Source: Acidobacteriota bacterium
Lineage (GTDB): Bacteria; Acidobacteriota; Terriglobia; UBA7540
Direction of reading: 5' to 3'
DNA: 64,000 nt
Assembly (NCBI GenBank): GCA_021787735.1
Contig: JAJYLL010000010.1
Coordinates: 1-64,000 of the forward strand
The first letter of the stretch is position 1. Each line of letters begins with the position of its first letter. Made by a program: the position numbers and the translations under genes. The notes beneath the pieces are model-generated. The model saw only the letters and a list, made by a program, of their open reading frames with translations, was not told the DNA's origin and made no database searches. Of this stretch, positions 44,471 to 54,682 are shown piece after piece.

Positions 44471-45169
44471 ATGAACAAGAAGTTTCCGATTTCGCTTCAC
44501 TTTGTACTGACCTTTATAGGTCTGGCTGTAATGCTCTACATGATCTTCCTCTACGCGCCGGAAGAGATGACCATGGGTGAAGTACAACGGATCTTTTACG
44601 TTCACGTTGCATGCGCCTGGCCCGCGCTGATGGGATTCATCATTATCTTCTTCTCAAGCATCGTCTACTTGTGGAAGCGAACTCAGTATGCAGACGAATT
44701 GGCGCACACCACGGCCGAGGTTGGTTTCATCTTTTGCACCTGCGTGCTGGTTACGGGACCGCTATGGGCCAAACCGGCCTGGGGCGTGTGGTGGGCCTGG
44801 GATGCGCGTCTGACGCTGACGTTCCTGTTGTGGCTGCTTTACATCGCCTACCTGATGCTGAGAAGTTATCTGGTTAACCCGGGACGTGCGGCAAACCTCT
44901 GCGCGGTGGTCGGCATTATTGGATTCGTGGATGTGCTTATCGATTACATGGCCATCCGCTGGTGGCGGACCCAGCACCCGCAACCTGTCGTGCTCGGCGG
45001 CCCTGATTCCGGGCTCGACCCGCGCATGCTGGCCACGCTCCTGGTCAGTGTGTGCGTCTTTACGATTCTCTTCTTCCTGCTGGTCCGGATCCGATTGCGG
45101 CTGGCAGGCATACGGAGGGAACTAAGCGAAATTCGTCACGTTCTGGCGTTCAAGCATTCGGAGGATTAA
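44471..45169 (+). CDS. ccmC: haem-delivery protein CcmC
   Basis: 232 residues, six membrane helices. The tryptophan-rich motif is WAKPAWGVWWAWDARLT; VHVACAW and the later IDYMAIRWWRTQH supply the haem-ligand histidines. It attaches haem to CcmE. An 87-bp gap separates it from ccmB; the ccmD ribosome site lies at its 3' end. Confidence 0.95.
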   Translation: MNKKFPISLHFVLTFIGLAVMLYMIFLYAPEEMTMGEVQRIFYVHVACAWPALMGFIIIFFSSIVYLWKRTQYADELAHTTAEVGFIFCTCVLVTGPLWAKPAWGVWWAWDARLTLTFLLWLLYIAYLMLRSYLVNPGRAANLCAVVGIIGFVDVLIDYMAIRWWRTQHPQPVVLGGPDSGLDPRMLATLLVSVCVFTILFFLLVRIRLRLAGIRRELSEIRHVLAFKHSED

Positions 45170-45170
45170 A

Positions 45171-45341
45171 GTGGTCAACAAATATCTTTTTCTCGCTTAC
45201 GCGTTTGTCTGGCTGATTTTCATTTTGTATACGTGGAACATCAGCCGCCGCCAGGCGAGTCTGAAGAAAGAACTCGACGAACTAAAACACAGGGTCGGGG
45301 AATCCGTTTCCGCGCCGACGCAGGGCAAGTCCGGTTATTAA
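45171..45341 (+). CDS. ccmD: CcmD-like small membrane protein
   Basis: 56 residues from the GTG at 45171; GGAGG (45160-45164) overlaps the ccmC end. One helix (YLFLAYAFVWLIFILYTW) and a charged tail (RRQASLKKELDELKHR) match CcmD, which stabilises CcmC and CcmE. Last gene of the ccm operon. Confidence 0.85.
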   Translation: MVNKYLFLAYAFVWLIFILYTWNISRRQASLKKELDELKHRVGESVSAPTQGKSGY

Positions 45342-45519
45342 AACGCCGGCTGAACCTTTATAATTATCCATGCGGCCCATTCGAATTAGCCCCTGAGTCC
45401 CTGAGCCTCCGCCCAGAGTCAAATGCAAAGGGCACCAAACAGATCCATCCTGACTTCCCATGAGTCGTGCGGGGCACAAGAGCTTGTACCCCGCCGAATC
45501 TCGTCTCTTATGTTCCCCC

Positions 45520-46257
45520 TTATTGGACGGTAAACGATGCCGGCGCGCTCAGCCGGAACGTTATAAGGGTTTCTGCAGGGAGGACAATCTCTTTCTTCCC
45601 GGTAGCGTACGCAGCTCCCGCGCCGCCTGCCGCACCAACCAGACCTCCAATGGCAGCTCCCTTGCCGCCACCAGCAACCGCCCCAACAAGCGCTCCCAAT
45701 CCGGCCCCGCCACCGGTCATTAGAATATTGCGCTTTTTGTGAGAGGCGCCGGATTCACCCCAAGTCTCAGTCGAAATGGCAGTCCGCTGGCCTCCGGGCT
45801 GAGTGATAGACGTCAGCATCAGCGAAATTTCCGCGGGCCGCTTGAGCCGGCCCGAACTGACTACGTCCGTCACGCGGCCGCTAACCGAGCTTCCCTGGGG
45901 CGCCACGGTAACACCTTGGACCACCAATGGATCGGCCAACGTTCCTTCAAACGCGCTACCAGGAGCGGTTGTGCCCGTGTTGAGCTCGGTGGAGAGGCGG
46001 ACGTGAACAGAAGTGCCTGCTGGTGCTGTAAATGTCTGCGGCGCTGGGGCTGATGCCACTGACGACGCAGACTCGCGCGACCGGGAACCTTCTCTCCGGT
46101 GGGTCAAAGGCGCAGGTTGCCCCGGCTGTGCTGATGAAGCCGCAGTCGGAGATGACGCGTCTGTATTATCGGGTTGATTAGCCGCCGACTGGCAGCCGAT
46201 CATGACAGCAAGGGTGAACGCAAGGGCTAAGGCTTGGATCGCTCTCTTCGTATTCAA
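45520..46257 (-). CDS. lipoprotein with glycine-zipper segment
   Basis: 245 residues from a TTG at 46257 with GGAGG 7 nt upstream. Lipobox LAVMIGCQ, then a Ser/Pro/Gln-rich linker, a beta-rich domain (about 75-165; APAGTSVHVRLSTELNTGTT) and a glycine zipper (GAGLGALVGAVAGGGKGAAIGG). It is likely anchored in the outer membrane or periplasmic face. Similar glycine-zipper proteins are common in acidobacteria; role unknown. Confidence 0.75.
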   Translation of the reverse strand: MNTKRAIQALALAFTLAVMIGCQSAANQPDNTDASSPTAASSAQPGQPAPLTHRREGSRSRESASSVASAPAPQTFTAPAGTSVHVRLSTELNTGTTAPGSAFEGTLADPLVVQGVTVAPQGSSVSGRVTDVVSSGRLKRPAEISLMLTSITQPGGQRTAISTETWGESGASHKKRNILMTGGGAGLGALVGAVAGGGKGAAIGGLVGAAGGAGAAYATGKKEIVLPAETLITFRLSAPASFTVQ

Positions 46258-46583
46258 TGGAAACCTCCAACACAGGCTTAAAGCCTGCTTTGATTGTCAT
46301 TAGGCGTCCCCCCCATGGGGCCAAAAGCCCCATACACTCCGGGATACTTCATCGAAGCGTAAACAAATAGCCCCAAAAAATCAAGTGCCAAGTGGACTGC
46401 GCTAGCGTCTGTCAGCGGCGACGGGGCTGGCTGATTCGCACGCGAGTGTCGCAAAACGCCTTTCAAGTTAACGTCCCTTGTCTCATGGGTAGGGCAAATC
46501 CATCGACGGAAACCGGGCCTGCGTGATAGGCTTAATGAGTTACGAATTCCGCTTCGAATCCGAACAAGCGGTTTCATGACGTG
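46258..46583. other. gene-free stretch before the SRP RNA
   Basis: One minus-strand frame spans most of it but has no ribosome site, no domain and biased Arg/Ser/Pro composition, so I do not call it. No clear promoter seen for the RNA. Confidence 0.35.
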
Positions 46584-46688
46584 TCAGACTTCGGGTCCTG
46601 TGCAACGGATGTTCGTGAACCCCGCCAGGTCCGGAAGGAAGCAACGGTAGCGAGCCGCTCTGTGTGCCGCAGTTAACCCGAAGTCTGA
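46584..46688 (+). ncRNA. ffs: signal recognition particle RNA, small bacterial type
   Basis: The conserved apical motif CAGGTCCGGAAGGAAGCA is at 46626-46643. TCAGACTTCGGGT (46584-46596) pairs perfectly over 13 bp with ACCCGAAGTCTGA (46676-46688), giving the single long hairpin of a 4.5S-like RNA. It binds Ffh for co-translational membrane targeting. Location before dnaX is common in bacteria. Confidence 0.95.
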
Positions 46689-46778
46689 TCAATTCTCTGG
46701 ATTAGGGACTCAGGGTTTATCAGCGTGAACCAGACTTCGCGTCCAGTCCCTCGACCCTGACCTCTGACCTCTGCGCTT

Positions 46779-48533
46779 ATGTCTTATCAGGTTATTGCCC
46801 GCAAATACCGGCCTCAGGTTTTTGACGACGTGGCCGGGCAGAGGATGATCACCGACACGCTGAAAAACGCGGTGGTCAAACAACGGGTTGCACACGGATA
46901 CATCTTTTCCGGCGCTCGCGGTGTGGGCAAGACCACCACTGCGCGAATTCTGGCCAAGTCCCTCAACTGCATCAAGGGACCAACGGTAACTCCCTGTGGG
47001 GAATGCCCTTCCTGCCAGGAAATCGCTCAGGGAAATTCAGTTGATGTATATGAAATCGATGCGGCGTCCAACCGTGGCATCGACGAAATCCGCGAATTGC
47101 GGGAAACCGTCCGATACCTTCCCGCCCGCGATCTCTACAAAGTCTTCATCATCGACGAAGCGCACATGCTGACTACCGAGGCATTCAATGCGCTCCTGAA
47201 AACGCTGGAAGAGCCGCCTCCGCGATCGCTTTTTGTCCTCTGCACCACGGAAGCGCACAAACTCCCGACCACAATCCAGTCGCGCTGCCAGCATTTCTCT
47301 TTCCGTCTGCTGGACTACTCGGAAATTCTCAGCCGCCTGGAATGGGTGATAAAGCAGGAAAAGTTTGATGCCGACGAAGGCGCGCTGAGCGCGATTGCTG
47401 AGGCCGCTGAAGGCAGCCTGCGCGACGCTCTTTCACTTCTGGACCAGGCTATCGCCTCCAGCGGTGACCGACTGGAAGAGGGGCACGTTCGCCGGTTGCT
47501 GGGCGTCGTCCCCAGCCAGGTCCTGGCGGAACTGGCGGAGGCCATCGGAGCAGGCGACACGGCAAAGGTCCTTCAGATTGTCGAACGGGTTGCGACGGAA
47601 GGCTACGAACTGAATCATTTTTGCGGCGAGTTCACACGCTACATTCGCAATCTGACCGTCGCCAAGAGTTGCGGGGCAGAAAGTCCATTGCTTCAACTGC
47701 CCCCCAGCGGGCGCGGACTGTTGAGCAGACTCTGCGAGCAATTCAGCGAAGAAGACCTCGCTCGCTTCTTTCAGATCCTGGTGCGAACCGAAAGCGAAAT
47801 GCGATACGCGTTGAACCCGCGTTTCCATCTGGAGCTTGGCCTGATTAGAATGGTGCATGCAGGCAAGCTGGCCTCGCTTGAAAGCCTGCTGGCCGAACTG
47901 CGTGGCTCACTCCCAGTGGGGGCCGGTAAACAGGTGTCGAGGTCTTCAGGAAATCAGCCGTTATCCGGTCCTGTGCCCGAGAAAAGACCGCAATACGCCC
48001 CTCGCTCCGCTCCGCCGGCACTTGTTCAACAACCTGAGCGACCCCGCAGTCCGGTAAAATCCGCCGAACGACCTGAAGGCACCCCGTCCAAAGCGGACAG
48101 TGCGCCGGCTTCGCCAGCGCCTCCCGCATCATCAGCGGCAAGGCCGGTCACTGTGGAAACATCCGGGGACCCACGGTTAAGCAAGATCAAAACCCTGGCG
48201 TTTGGCCAGTCCAAACTGTTGAGCAGTTGTCTCGAACCGGTTTCAGGATGGCGTTTTGAGGACGGTGAAGTCCGCTTTATTTTTCCGAAAAGCGACTCGT
48301 GGGCAGTTGATTTCCTGAGTGCCAGCGAGCAGCAGGAAAAGCTGCAGGCGCTTTGCGCGGAGGTGCTGGGGCAGCCAGTCAGGATTTGTGTTACACTCGA
48401 TAGCGAGGAGAAGTCGGGGCTCAAGAATCGTCGTAGCGTTCGCGAACGCGCCGAAGACGACGAAGGGGTTGAAGCACTGGTTAAGAAATTCCGATGCACC
48501 CTGGTTGATGTGGTCGATTTGAGCCGGGAGTGA
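46779..48533 (+). CDS. dnaX: DNA polymerase III subunit gamma/tau
   Basis: 584 residues. Walker A GARGVGKTT (45-53), a zinc-binding set CIKGPTVTPCGECPSC, Walker B/DEAH FIIDEAHML and sensor-1 LCTTEAHKLP. After about residue 370 a Pro/Ser/Ala-rich linker leads to a tau-like domain. The clamp loader opens the sliding clamp at the replication fork. I saw no slippery A-run for a programmed gamma frameshift. It heads dnaX-ybaB-recR. Confidence 0.96.
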   Translation: MSYQVIARKYRPQVFDDVAGQRMITDTLKNAVVKQRVAHGYIFSGARGVGKTTTARILAKSLNCIKGPTVTPCGECPSCQEIAQGNSVDVYEIDAASNRGIDEIRELRETVRYLPARDLYKVFIIDEAHMLTTEAFNALLKTLEEPPPRSLFVLCTTEAHKLPTTIQSRCQHFSFRLLDYSEILSRLEWVIKQEKFDADEGALSAIAEAAEGSLRDALSLLDQAIASSGDRLEEGHVRRLLGVVPSQVLAELAEAIGAGDTAKVLQIVERVATEGYELNHFCGEFTRYIRNLTVAKSCGAESPLLQLPPSGRGLLSRLCEQFSEEDLARFFQILVRTESEMRYALNPRFHLELGLIRMVHAGKLASLESLLAELRGSLPVGAGKQVSRSSGNQPLSGPVPEKRPQYAPRSAPPALVQQPERPRSPVKSAERPEGTPSKADSAPASPAPPASSAARPVTVETSGDPRLSKIKTLAFGQSKLLSSCLEPVSGWRFEDGEVRFIFPKSDSWAVDFLSASEQQEKLQALCAEVLGQPVRICVTLDSEEKSGLKNRRSVRERAEDDEGVEALVKKFRCTLVDVVDLSRE

Positions 48534-48536
48534 CCC

Positions 48537-48851
48537 ATGAAAAATCTGCAACAGGTACAGCAAATGCTTAAGCAGGTCCAGCAATTCCAGGAGCAGCTCC
48601 AGAAACAACTTGATGATCTGGTAGTGGAGTCTTCCACTGGCGGTGGGATGGTAACCGTCAGGATGAACGGCCAGAAGCATCTGGTCTCTGTTCATATCGA
48701 TCCGGAAGTTTATAAGTCCGGCGACATTGAGATGCTCCAGGACCTTTTGCTGGCCGCCGTCAATGAATCCGCTAGAAAAGTCGACGAGCAGGTTGCCAAC
48801 CAAATGGGTTCGCTGGCGGGCGGTCTGAATCTTCCCGGCCTCAATTTTTAG
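48537..48851 (+). CDS. YbaB/EbfC nucleoid-associated protein
   Basis: 104 residues: N-terminal coiled coil ([21 protein letters not shown]) then the beta-strand core ([21 protein letters not shown]) and the helix [10 protein letters not shown]. It forms DNA-binding dimers. Starts 3 bp after the dnaX stop; classical neighbour of dnaX and recR. Confidence 0.94.
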   Translation: MKNLQQVQQMLKQVQQFQEQLQKQLDDLVVESSTGGGMVTVRMNGQKHLVSVHIDPEVYKSGDIEMLQDLLLAAVNESARKVDEQVANQMGSLAGGLNLPGLNF

Positions 48852-48889
48852 CAGGATCCTTCCGCGCAACAACTCAGGACTTCCACAAA

Positions 48890-49489
48890 ATGAGCGAATA
48901 CGCAGCGCCGCTTGCGCGCCTGATTGAAGAACTGAAGCACTTGCCGGGCATTGGACAGAAGTCTGCCCAGCGCATTGCTTTCCACCTGGAGCGCGCGCCG
49001 AGGGAAGACGTTCAGCGGCTGGCTGAGGCCCTTCTCGACGCCAAGGACAAAATCCGGCTTTGCAGCGTCTGCAACAATCTCACGGAGTCCGACCCGTGCG
49101 AGTACTGCTCGGACCCCAGGCGCGATCCGGAATTGCTGTGTGTGGTGGAAACTCCCTTCAACGTGATTTCCGTGGAGAAAGCGCATGAGTTTCGCGGCCG
49201 TTATCACGTGCTACACGGCGCTCTTTCGCCGCTGCAGGGGATCGGCCCGGAGCAACTCAAGCTGAAGAGCCTGATTGACCGCCTAAAAGACGGTACGGTG
49301 CGTGAAATGATCGTAGCTACCAGCCCCACCGTCGAAGGTGAAGCCACTGCTGTTTACCTGGCCCGGCTGGTCAAGCCGCTGGGCGTCAAGGTCAGCCGGA
49401 TCGCCATGGGAATACCTGTGGGCTCTGATTTGGAGTTCGCGGATGAAGTCACGATGCTCCGCGCACTTGAAGGCCGCCGCGAGATGTAG
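48890..49489 (+). CDS. recR: recombination mediator protein RecR
   Basis: 199 residues: helix-hairpin-helix ([16 protein letters not shown]), zinc finger C-x2-C...C-x2-C ([16 protein letters not shown]), Toprim segment ([22 protein letters not shown]) and the Walker-like C-terminal [13 protein letters not shown]. It loads RecA with RecO/RecF on gapped DNA. Last of the dnaX cluster. Confidence 0.96.
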   Translation: MSEYAAPLARLIEELKHLPGIGQKSAQRIAFHLERAPREDVQRLAEALLDAKDKIRLCSVCNNLTESDPCEYCSDPRRDPELLCVVETPFNVISVEKAHEFRGRYHVLHGALSPLQGIGPEQLKLKSLIDRLKDGTVREMIVATSPTVEGEATAVYLARLVKPLGVKVSRIAMGIPVGSDLEFADEVTMLRALEGRREM

Positions 49490-49605
49490 CCCTGCCTTGC
49501 ACTCTGCAGATCTTATTCTTAATGAAACTCAGACCCCGGAAGGTTCCCGGGCAGGCGGCGTAGCTTCTTCGAATCCTCAGCAAAAGCGATGTGCTTCCCA
49601 ACTCC

Positions 49606-50655
49606 CTATTTCAGCGCGTCCATCACTTCGTCAAGGACCTTCTTTGGCGGGCGCACAACGGACTGCGGGAGCGTCGCCAGCGGTTGATCAACAACATTCA
49701 GCATGTCGATGAAGCTTGGCTTCTGCGTATCCAGGTAGAACAAACCGGTCACGATCTCTCCCTTGTCGTGTGCTTCGGTCAGAACTCTCAACGCTTCCGT
49801 CCTGTTTGTAGGATCGTAGTCGGAATTCAGTTTTTTAAGCAGCAGATGGGAGCCATCATGAAGCGCAATTTCAGTGGTTGTTCCAGGATCATAGTCTGCG
49901 GTGATTTCTTCGAAGGACGGGATATAGCTGACTTCTTCAAGCGGGGAATCGTGATCCCGGACGTAGCTGTAGCTTTTGGTTGATCCGATGTGGTCGTTGA
50001 AGGTGACGCACGGCGAAATCACGTCCAGCATCACCGTGCCCTTATGGCCAAGGGCGCCTTCCAGCAGCGCCAGCAATTGCTTCTTGTCACCGGAAAACGA
50101 GCGGCCCACGTAGGTGGCACCCAGCATAATCGCAAGCGCGCACGTGTCGATGGGCGGCAGGTCGTTGACGACTCCGTTTTTCAGTTTGGAGCCAAGATCC
50201 GCCGTTGCTGAAAACTGGCCCTTCGTCAGTCCGTAAACCCCGTTGTCTTCGATAATGTAAACCATCGGGAGGTTACGGCGCATGAGGTGGACAAACTGAC
50301 CGATGCCGATCGAAGCGGTATCACCGTCACCGCTGACACCAATGGAAATCAGGTTGTGATTCGCAAGCATGGTACCGGTGGCAATCGAAGGCATGCGGCC
50401 GTGAACAGAATTAAATCCATGAGAGGTGGCAAGAAAATAGGCGGGACTCTTTGATGAGCAGCCGATTCCAGAAAGCTTGGCTACGCGGTATGGCTCAATG
50501 CCCACTTCGTAACACGCCTCGATAATGCGTTCGGATATGGCGTTATGGCCGCAACCCGCGCAGAGCGTGCTCTTCTTTCCTTTGTAGTCGGATAGTTCCA
50601 GCCCTACACGGTTCACTTTCCTGGCTGGAGATGAGGGAACAGCAGTCGTCGACAT
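49606..50655 (-). CDS. korB: 2-oxoacid:ferredoxin oxidoreductase beta subunit
   Basis: 349 residues from the ATG at 50655; GGAGGG lies in the korA end, and only 1 nt separates the korA stop from this ATG. LCAGCGHN is the cluster/TPP region, GDGDTASIGIGQFVHLMRRN the TPP-magnesium motif, and NGVYGLTKGQ follows. With the alpha subunit it oxidises 2-oxoglutarate (or a related 2-oxoacid) and reduces ferredoxin, either in the TCA cycle or in reverse. Confidence 0.92.
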   Translation of the reverse strand: MSTTAVPSSPARKVNRVGLELSDYKGKKSTLCAGCGHNAISERIIEACYEVGIEPYRVAKLSGIGCSSKSPAYFLATSHGFNSVHGRMPSIATGTMLANHNLISIGVSGDGDTASIGIGQFVHLMRRNLPMVYIIEDNGVYGLTKGQFSATADLGSKLKNGVVNDLPPIDTCALAIMLGATYVGRSFSGDKKQLLALLEGALGHKGTVMLDVISPCVTFNDHIGSTKSYSYVRDHDSPLEEVSYIPSFEEITADYDPGTTTEIALHDGSHLLLKKLNSDYDPTNRTEALRVLTEAHDKGEIVTGLFYLDTQKPSFIDMLNVVDQPLATLPQSVVRPPKKVLDEVMDALK

Positions 50656-50656
50656 T

Positions 50657-52501
50657 TTATTTCTTGCCCTCCTGGGAAACAATCTCGTCCGTGACACTTC
50701 GAGCGTCGATAGGAATTCCTTTGTAGTTGCGGATGCTGCGGAGTTTCGAAACATCTGCCGCATCAACCTCCATCCGGAGCAGTTCGTACATCTGCCCGTC
50801 GCGATTCTGTTCAACGACATAAACGCGCTGATGCCGCCGGATAAAATCAAACACCTGCTCGGAGAAGGGGAACGCTCGAAGCCTGCAATAACTGGCCGGC
50901 AATTCGTATTCCTGCTTCATCTGGTCCAGAGATTCCACAATGGCCCAGTGCGTAGTGCCGTAGGCAATCACACCGACCTCTGCGCCGCCAGTTTCCTGCA
51001 GCACCGGAGCGGGCACTCGCTTGCGCGCCGTATTGAATTTCCTGGTCAGCCGATCCATGTTATTCACATAGTCTTCCGGCCTCTCGCTGTAAACTGCCCG
51101 CTCGTTGTGTCCACTGCCCCGCGTAAAATAGGCGGCCTTCGGATGGTTCGTTCCGGGAAGAGTACGATAGCCAATCCCATCGCCGTCCACATCCTTGTAA
51201 CGCTCAAATCCACCCAGGCGTTCAAGGTCTTCTGCGCTCAGGACCTTGCCCCGGTTCATCGGTTTTTCGGGGTAAGGGAACGGATCAGACATCCAGTTGT
51301 TCATGCCCAGATCCAAGTCGCTCATTACGAAGACGGGAGTCTGAAACTCCTCTGCCACGTCGAAGGCCTCGATGGCCATGGTGAAGCACTCTTCAACTGA
51401 GCACGGAATCAGCATCAAGTGCTTGGTGTCTCCGTGCGACAGCAGAGCATTCTTAATGATATCGCCTTGCTGCGTACGCGTAGGCAGCCCGGTAGACGGG
51501 CCGGTGCGCTGAACATCAAAAATCACGGCTGGAATTTCCGTGTAGTACCCAAGGCCCATAAATTCCGCCATCAGTGAAATGCCGGGACCGGAGGTGGCCG
51601 TCATAGCACGCGCGCCTGCCCAGCCCGCGCCCATTGCCATTCCGATGGCCGCCAGTTCATCTTCTGCCTGGACGATGGCAAACGTCGCTTTGCCGGTTGC
51701 CGGGTCAAGGCGATAGCGCTTCATGTAGGTCATCAGCGTTTCAGCCACTGACGATGACGGCGTAATGGGATACCATGTGCATACGGTCACTCCTGCAAAC
51801 AGCGCGCCGAGCGCCGTGGCCGAGTTCCCGTCAATGATAATCTTCCCGCGAGTCTCATCCATCCGCTCCAGGTAAAAGCGGCCCCGCTTGGGAAGGTTTT
51901 TCTCCGTATACTCGTAACCCACCTGTGCGGCAGCAAAATTCAAGTCCACGGAGCTCGGCTTCTTCTTGAACTGTTTCTTCAGCGCCTCGCGGACCTCTTC
52001 CATCGGAATGCCCAGCAGTTTGGCGAGCACTCCATCGTAAACCATGTTCCGAACCAGTTTTCGCAATTTCGCGTTCGGACAGACCGGGGCCACAAGCTCG
52101 TCAAAGGGCACCGGGTAAAAGATCACGTCGTCGCGCAGGCGTTGAAGGTTCAGCTTTTGGTCATAAACAACGCTCGCGCCGGCGCCGAGCGACACCACAT
52201 CCTCCTCCGCAGTCTCGGGATTCATCGCAACCAGGAAATCGATCTCTTTGCGCCGCGCGATATAACCATATCGGGATGCGCGGATCGTATACCAGGTCGG
52301 TAGCCCTGAGATGTTGGAGGGGAAAAGGTTCTTTCCCGAAACCGGGATACCCATTTGGAAAATGGACCGCAGCAGAACGGAGTTGGCGCTCTGGCTGCCG
52401 GAACCATTGATAGTGGCAACTTGAATACTCAGATCATTAACAACTTTCTCCTGTGTGGAGTAAGTGCCCGCTTCTTTTACAGCAAAGTCAGTCATTCCCA
52501 T
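50657..52501 (-). CDS. korA: 2-oxoacid:ferredoxin oxidoreductase alpha subunit (gamma-alpha fusion)
   Basis: 614 residues. The first 190 are the gamma domain (GSGSQSANSVLLRSIFQMG), and the rest is the alpha domain (WYPITPSSSVAET; MTATSGPGISLMAE; YGTTHWAIVE). GAGGAATCTG precedes the ATG. Fusion and length match KorA rather than PorA. No separate ferredoxin (delta) subunit is encoded next to it. Confidence 0.92.
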   Translation of the reverse strand: MGMTDFAVKEAGTYSTQEKVVNDLSIQVATINGSGSQSANSVLLRSIFQMGIPVSGKNLFPSNISGLPTWYTIRASRYGYIARRKEIDFLVAMNPETAEEDVVSLGAGASVVYDQKLNLQRLRDDVIFYPVPFDELVAPVCPNAKLRKLVRNMVYDGVLAKLLGIPMEEVREALKKQFKKKPSSVDLNFAAAQVGYEYTEKNLPKRGRFYLERMDETRGKIIIDGNSATALGALFAGVTVCTWYPITPSSSVAETLMTYMKRYRLDPATGKATFAIVQAEDELAAIGMAMGAGWAGARAMTATSGPGISLMAEFMGLGYYTEIPAVIFDVQRTGPSTGLPTRTQQGDIIKNALLSHGDTKHLMLIPCSVEECFTMAIEAFDVAEEFQTPVFVMSDLDLGMNNWMSDPFPYPEKPMNRGKVLSAEDLERLGGFERYKDVDGDGIGYRTLPGTNHPKAAYFTRGSGHNERAVYSERPEDYVNNMDRLTRKFNTARKRVPAPVLQETGGAEVGVIAYGTTHWAIVESLDQMKQEYELPASYCRLRAFPFSEQVFDFIRRHQRVYVVEQNRDGQMYELLRMEVDAADVSKLRSIRNYKGIPIDARSVTDEIVSQEGKK

Positions 52502-53285
52502 CAGATTCCTCGAAAAATGTGACTGGAGAAATAATAACGCTCAATTGATTCGCCTTCTACGACCTAAGTCGGGTCATCGACGACGCCATATTTTGCCTTG
52601 AGCTTTTCCAAGAGGGCTGGGGATGTAAGGCGTCGAATCGTGGCGGGTCCTCTACCTGGTTTCCGTCCGGCTCTCTCGGCCGACGCGCGGCTCTTCTAAG
52701 GCAATCATTGCCATCATAGCACAAATGTGCAGGGTGTAAACCCCACCCACAACAGGCTCGGATCATTCGCTGCAGCGCCAACTTCACCACACATTCATTC
52801 AGATGTGGTGGAAGATTGAGATACAGGATGCATGCGCGCCAGCTCTTTTACAATGCCTGAACCATTGATTGATCGCCATAGAAAAGCGATACCTGAGGAG
52901 AAAACCTGGCAATCTTCCGGTCTCAGTCGAAACAGTATACTTGCGCCACGAATAGTGCTCGATTACGCCCACGGGGTAGTCCTGTAAACGTCCGGATAGA
53001 TCGCACCTCACCCGGGGAGGTGTTTAAGTGAGGCACATCCAAGGGGCATTCCTTGAACGCAACCACGCCGTATTAACTTCATACTGCGAATATTTTGACG
53101 GCTGACTGCGCTGCCGTACGGACGTTCAAACCGGAACGTTGCCTGGGTCATGGCCTTTAATTTCGCAAGAGTTCTCTGTCAACAAAATGGCCAGCCTCAA
53201 ATACCAAGGGGTGAGAATTGCCAGTCTTAGAGTCGTCGGATGTTTTGCTAATAACCTGATACTGGAGTTAATTCAATCACACATA
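52502..53285. other. gene-free stretch
   Basis: Several short frames on both strands lack ribosome sites and recognisable domains. I see no RNA gene or repeat. It may hold leader sequence for korA on the left and a decaying upstream part of the next locus on the right. Confidence 0.4.
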
Positions 53286-54407
53286 ATGATTATCCCACTG
53301 GTTATGCCGTACTCGGATTTGGTTTTAGTCTTTACATTTTCTATAAGGGGTTTCGCCAGTTCCGAGATTACCTCCTGATTGCAGGCACGTCTGAAATCCT
53401 GATCCGGAGCGTTCCCATAGGTTTCGTGCAGATTCAGGGCAAAGCCGGGGGAGAAAAGTCTGTTCAATCCCCTGTCAGCCACACATCGTGCTTTGTTTAC
53501 AAGGTTGTCATCGAACGATGGAAAACCGATTCGGACGGACGTGGCGGCCATTGGAGTCACCATCGAATTGATATGGACGGCGTAGGTTTCAACCTTACTG
53601 ACCCAACCGGAAAAGTGCTGGTTGACGCTCATGGAGCAGAATTCGATTTGCCCCGCTCCGCGCAATGCGAAGCCAGGCCGGGAGCAACCGCAGCTACGGG
53701 CTTCGCAGCCACGCAGGGAGAATTGTTGGAATACGTTAACCATGCAGACGCTCATTGGGCTGGAGGACTGGTCGAGCATGGGTTGAAATACGTGGGGCCG
53801 CAGGCTGAATCAGCCAGGGAACAAAAACGGCAGAATTTGATGGAGATATTCCAGCACACTCCGGGGTCGCCGGATTTTGTGAGCAGAATGGTAACGATGA
53901 TGGCACCAAGGATCAGCCAGCAACTGGAAGGGATGGGTCCGCAATGCGACCTCCAAGCACGAAGAAGCCCGGCAAACCGCCCTCCAGCACCCTCCAGGGA
54001 GTCCGGAATTCATGGAGGGTCTGATGCGCGCACAACAGACCGCTGGAATGACAGGCGGGAGTGCTCCATTTCCCATCCTAACCAAGGCTCTGGGTAGAGG
54101 TCCGGAATCAACTCCCGGCACGTTTGGCGCTGCCAGTGGACGCTATCGTTTTACTGAATACTGTCTGGTTCCCGGCGGGCAGTATGACATCAGCGGGACG
54201 TGCGTCGAGAACCCACATCCGAAGGACGCGAACGACCACAATATGATCGTCAAAGGATCTACCGAGGAGGAGTTCCTTATCTCAGGCAAAACGGAAAAGG
54301 AGCTGGAAAAGGGCTTGCGAAAAAAGGCGGTGTTAATGATCCTGGGTGGCGCGGCCCTTTCGGTGGTTTGCATGGCAATATTACTTGCCAAGTTCGGCTT
54401 GCTCTAG
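53286..54407 (+). pseudogene. GIDE-domain (E3-ligase-like) membrane protein, two frameshifts
   Basis: Three frames in series give one protein. Frame 1 starts at the ATG at 53286 (MIIPLV) and should continue as YAVLGFGFSLYIFYKGFRQF in another frame by about 53310. Frame 2 runs through IRSVPIGFVQIQGKAGGEK, SCFVYKVVIERW and FNLTDPTGKVLVDAHGAEF to about 53940. Frame 3 then carries GRYRFTEYCLVPGGQYDISGT and a C-terminal helix to 54407. These are the features of the GIDE domain of mitochondrial MULAN-like ligases, also found in bacteria; no RING is present. Either decayed or misassembled. Confidence 0.6.
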
Positions 54408-54477
54408 TCCCTGATTTCTTCCATCATTATTATTCGTCAGAATCTTGGTAAGAATTTCACACCCGCAGGACGAGTGA

Positions 54478-54493
54478 TGCTATAATGTGTTGA
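54478..54493 (+). promoter_or_regulatory. extended -10 promoter of the helicase gene
   Basis: TGC-TATAAT: TATAAT at 54481-54486 with TG one base upstream. TTCACA at 54456-54461 may be a -35 with a long 19-bp spacer. Predicted leader about 190 nt, typical of cold-induced helicase messages. Confidence 0.6.
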
Positions 54494-54682
54494 CGCTTAA
54501 TACCGCGGTTGTGTGGTGCGGTTGCTCCGATTGATTACGAATCTGATCTGAGAAGTCCCACCTTCAGTTTCCTCCGTATGTTTTTAGCGTAAATCAATGA
54601 ACTCTGGCTCCGCCAGCTCTGCGCCCGGTTGCCCCGGTGTGCGCGACCATGGCATTCGCCAGAAAGAGAGAAAATTAGACTA

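Noticed and set aside
45470-45500. GGGG...CCCC hairpin after ccmD as terminator
   Set aside because: The stem has mismatches and no U-run follows at the right place.
46278-46577. Minus-strand reading frame of 99 codons
   Set aside because: No ribosome site, no domain and composition like translated non-coding GC-rich DNA.
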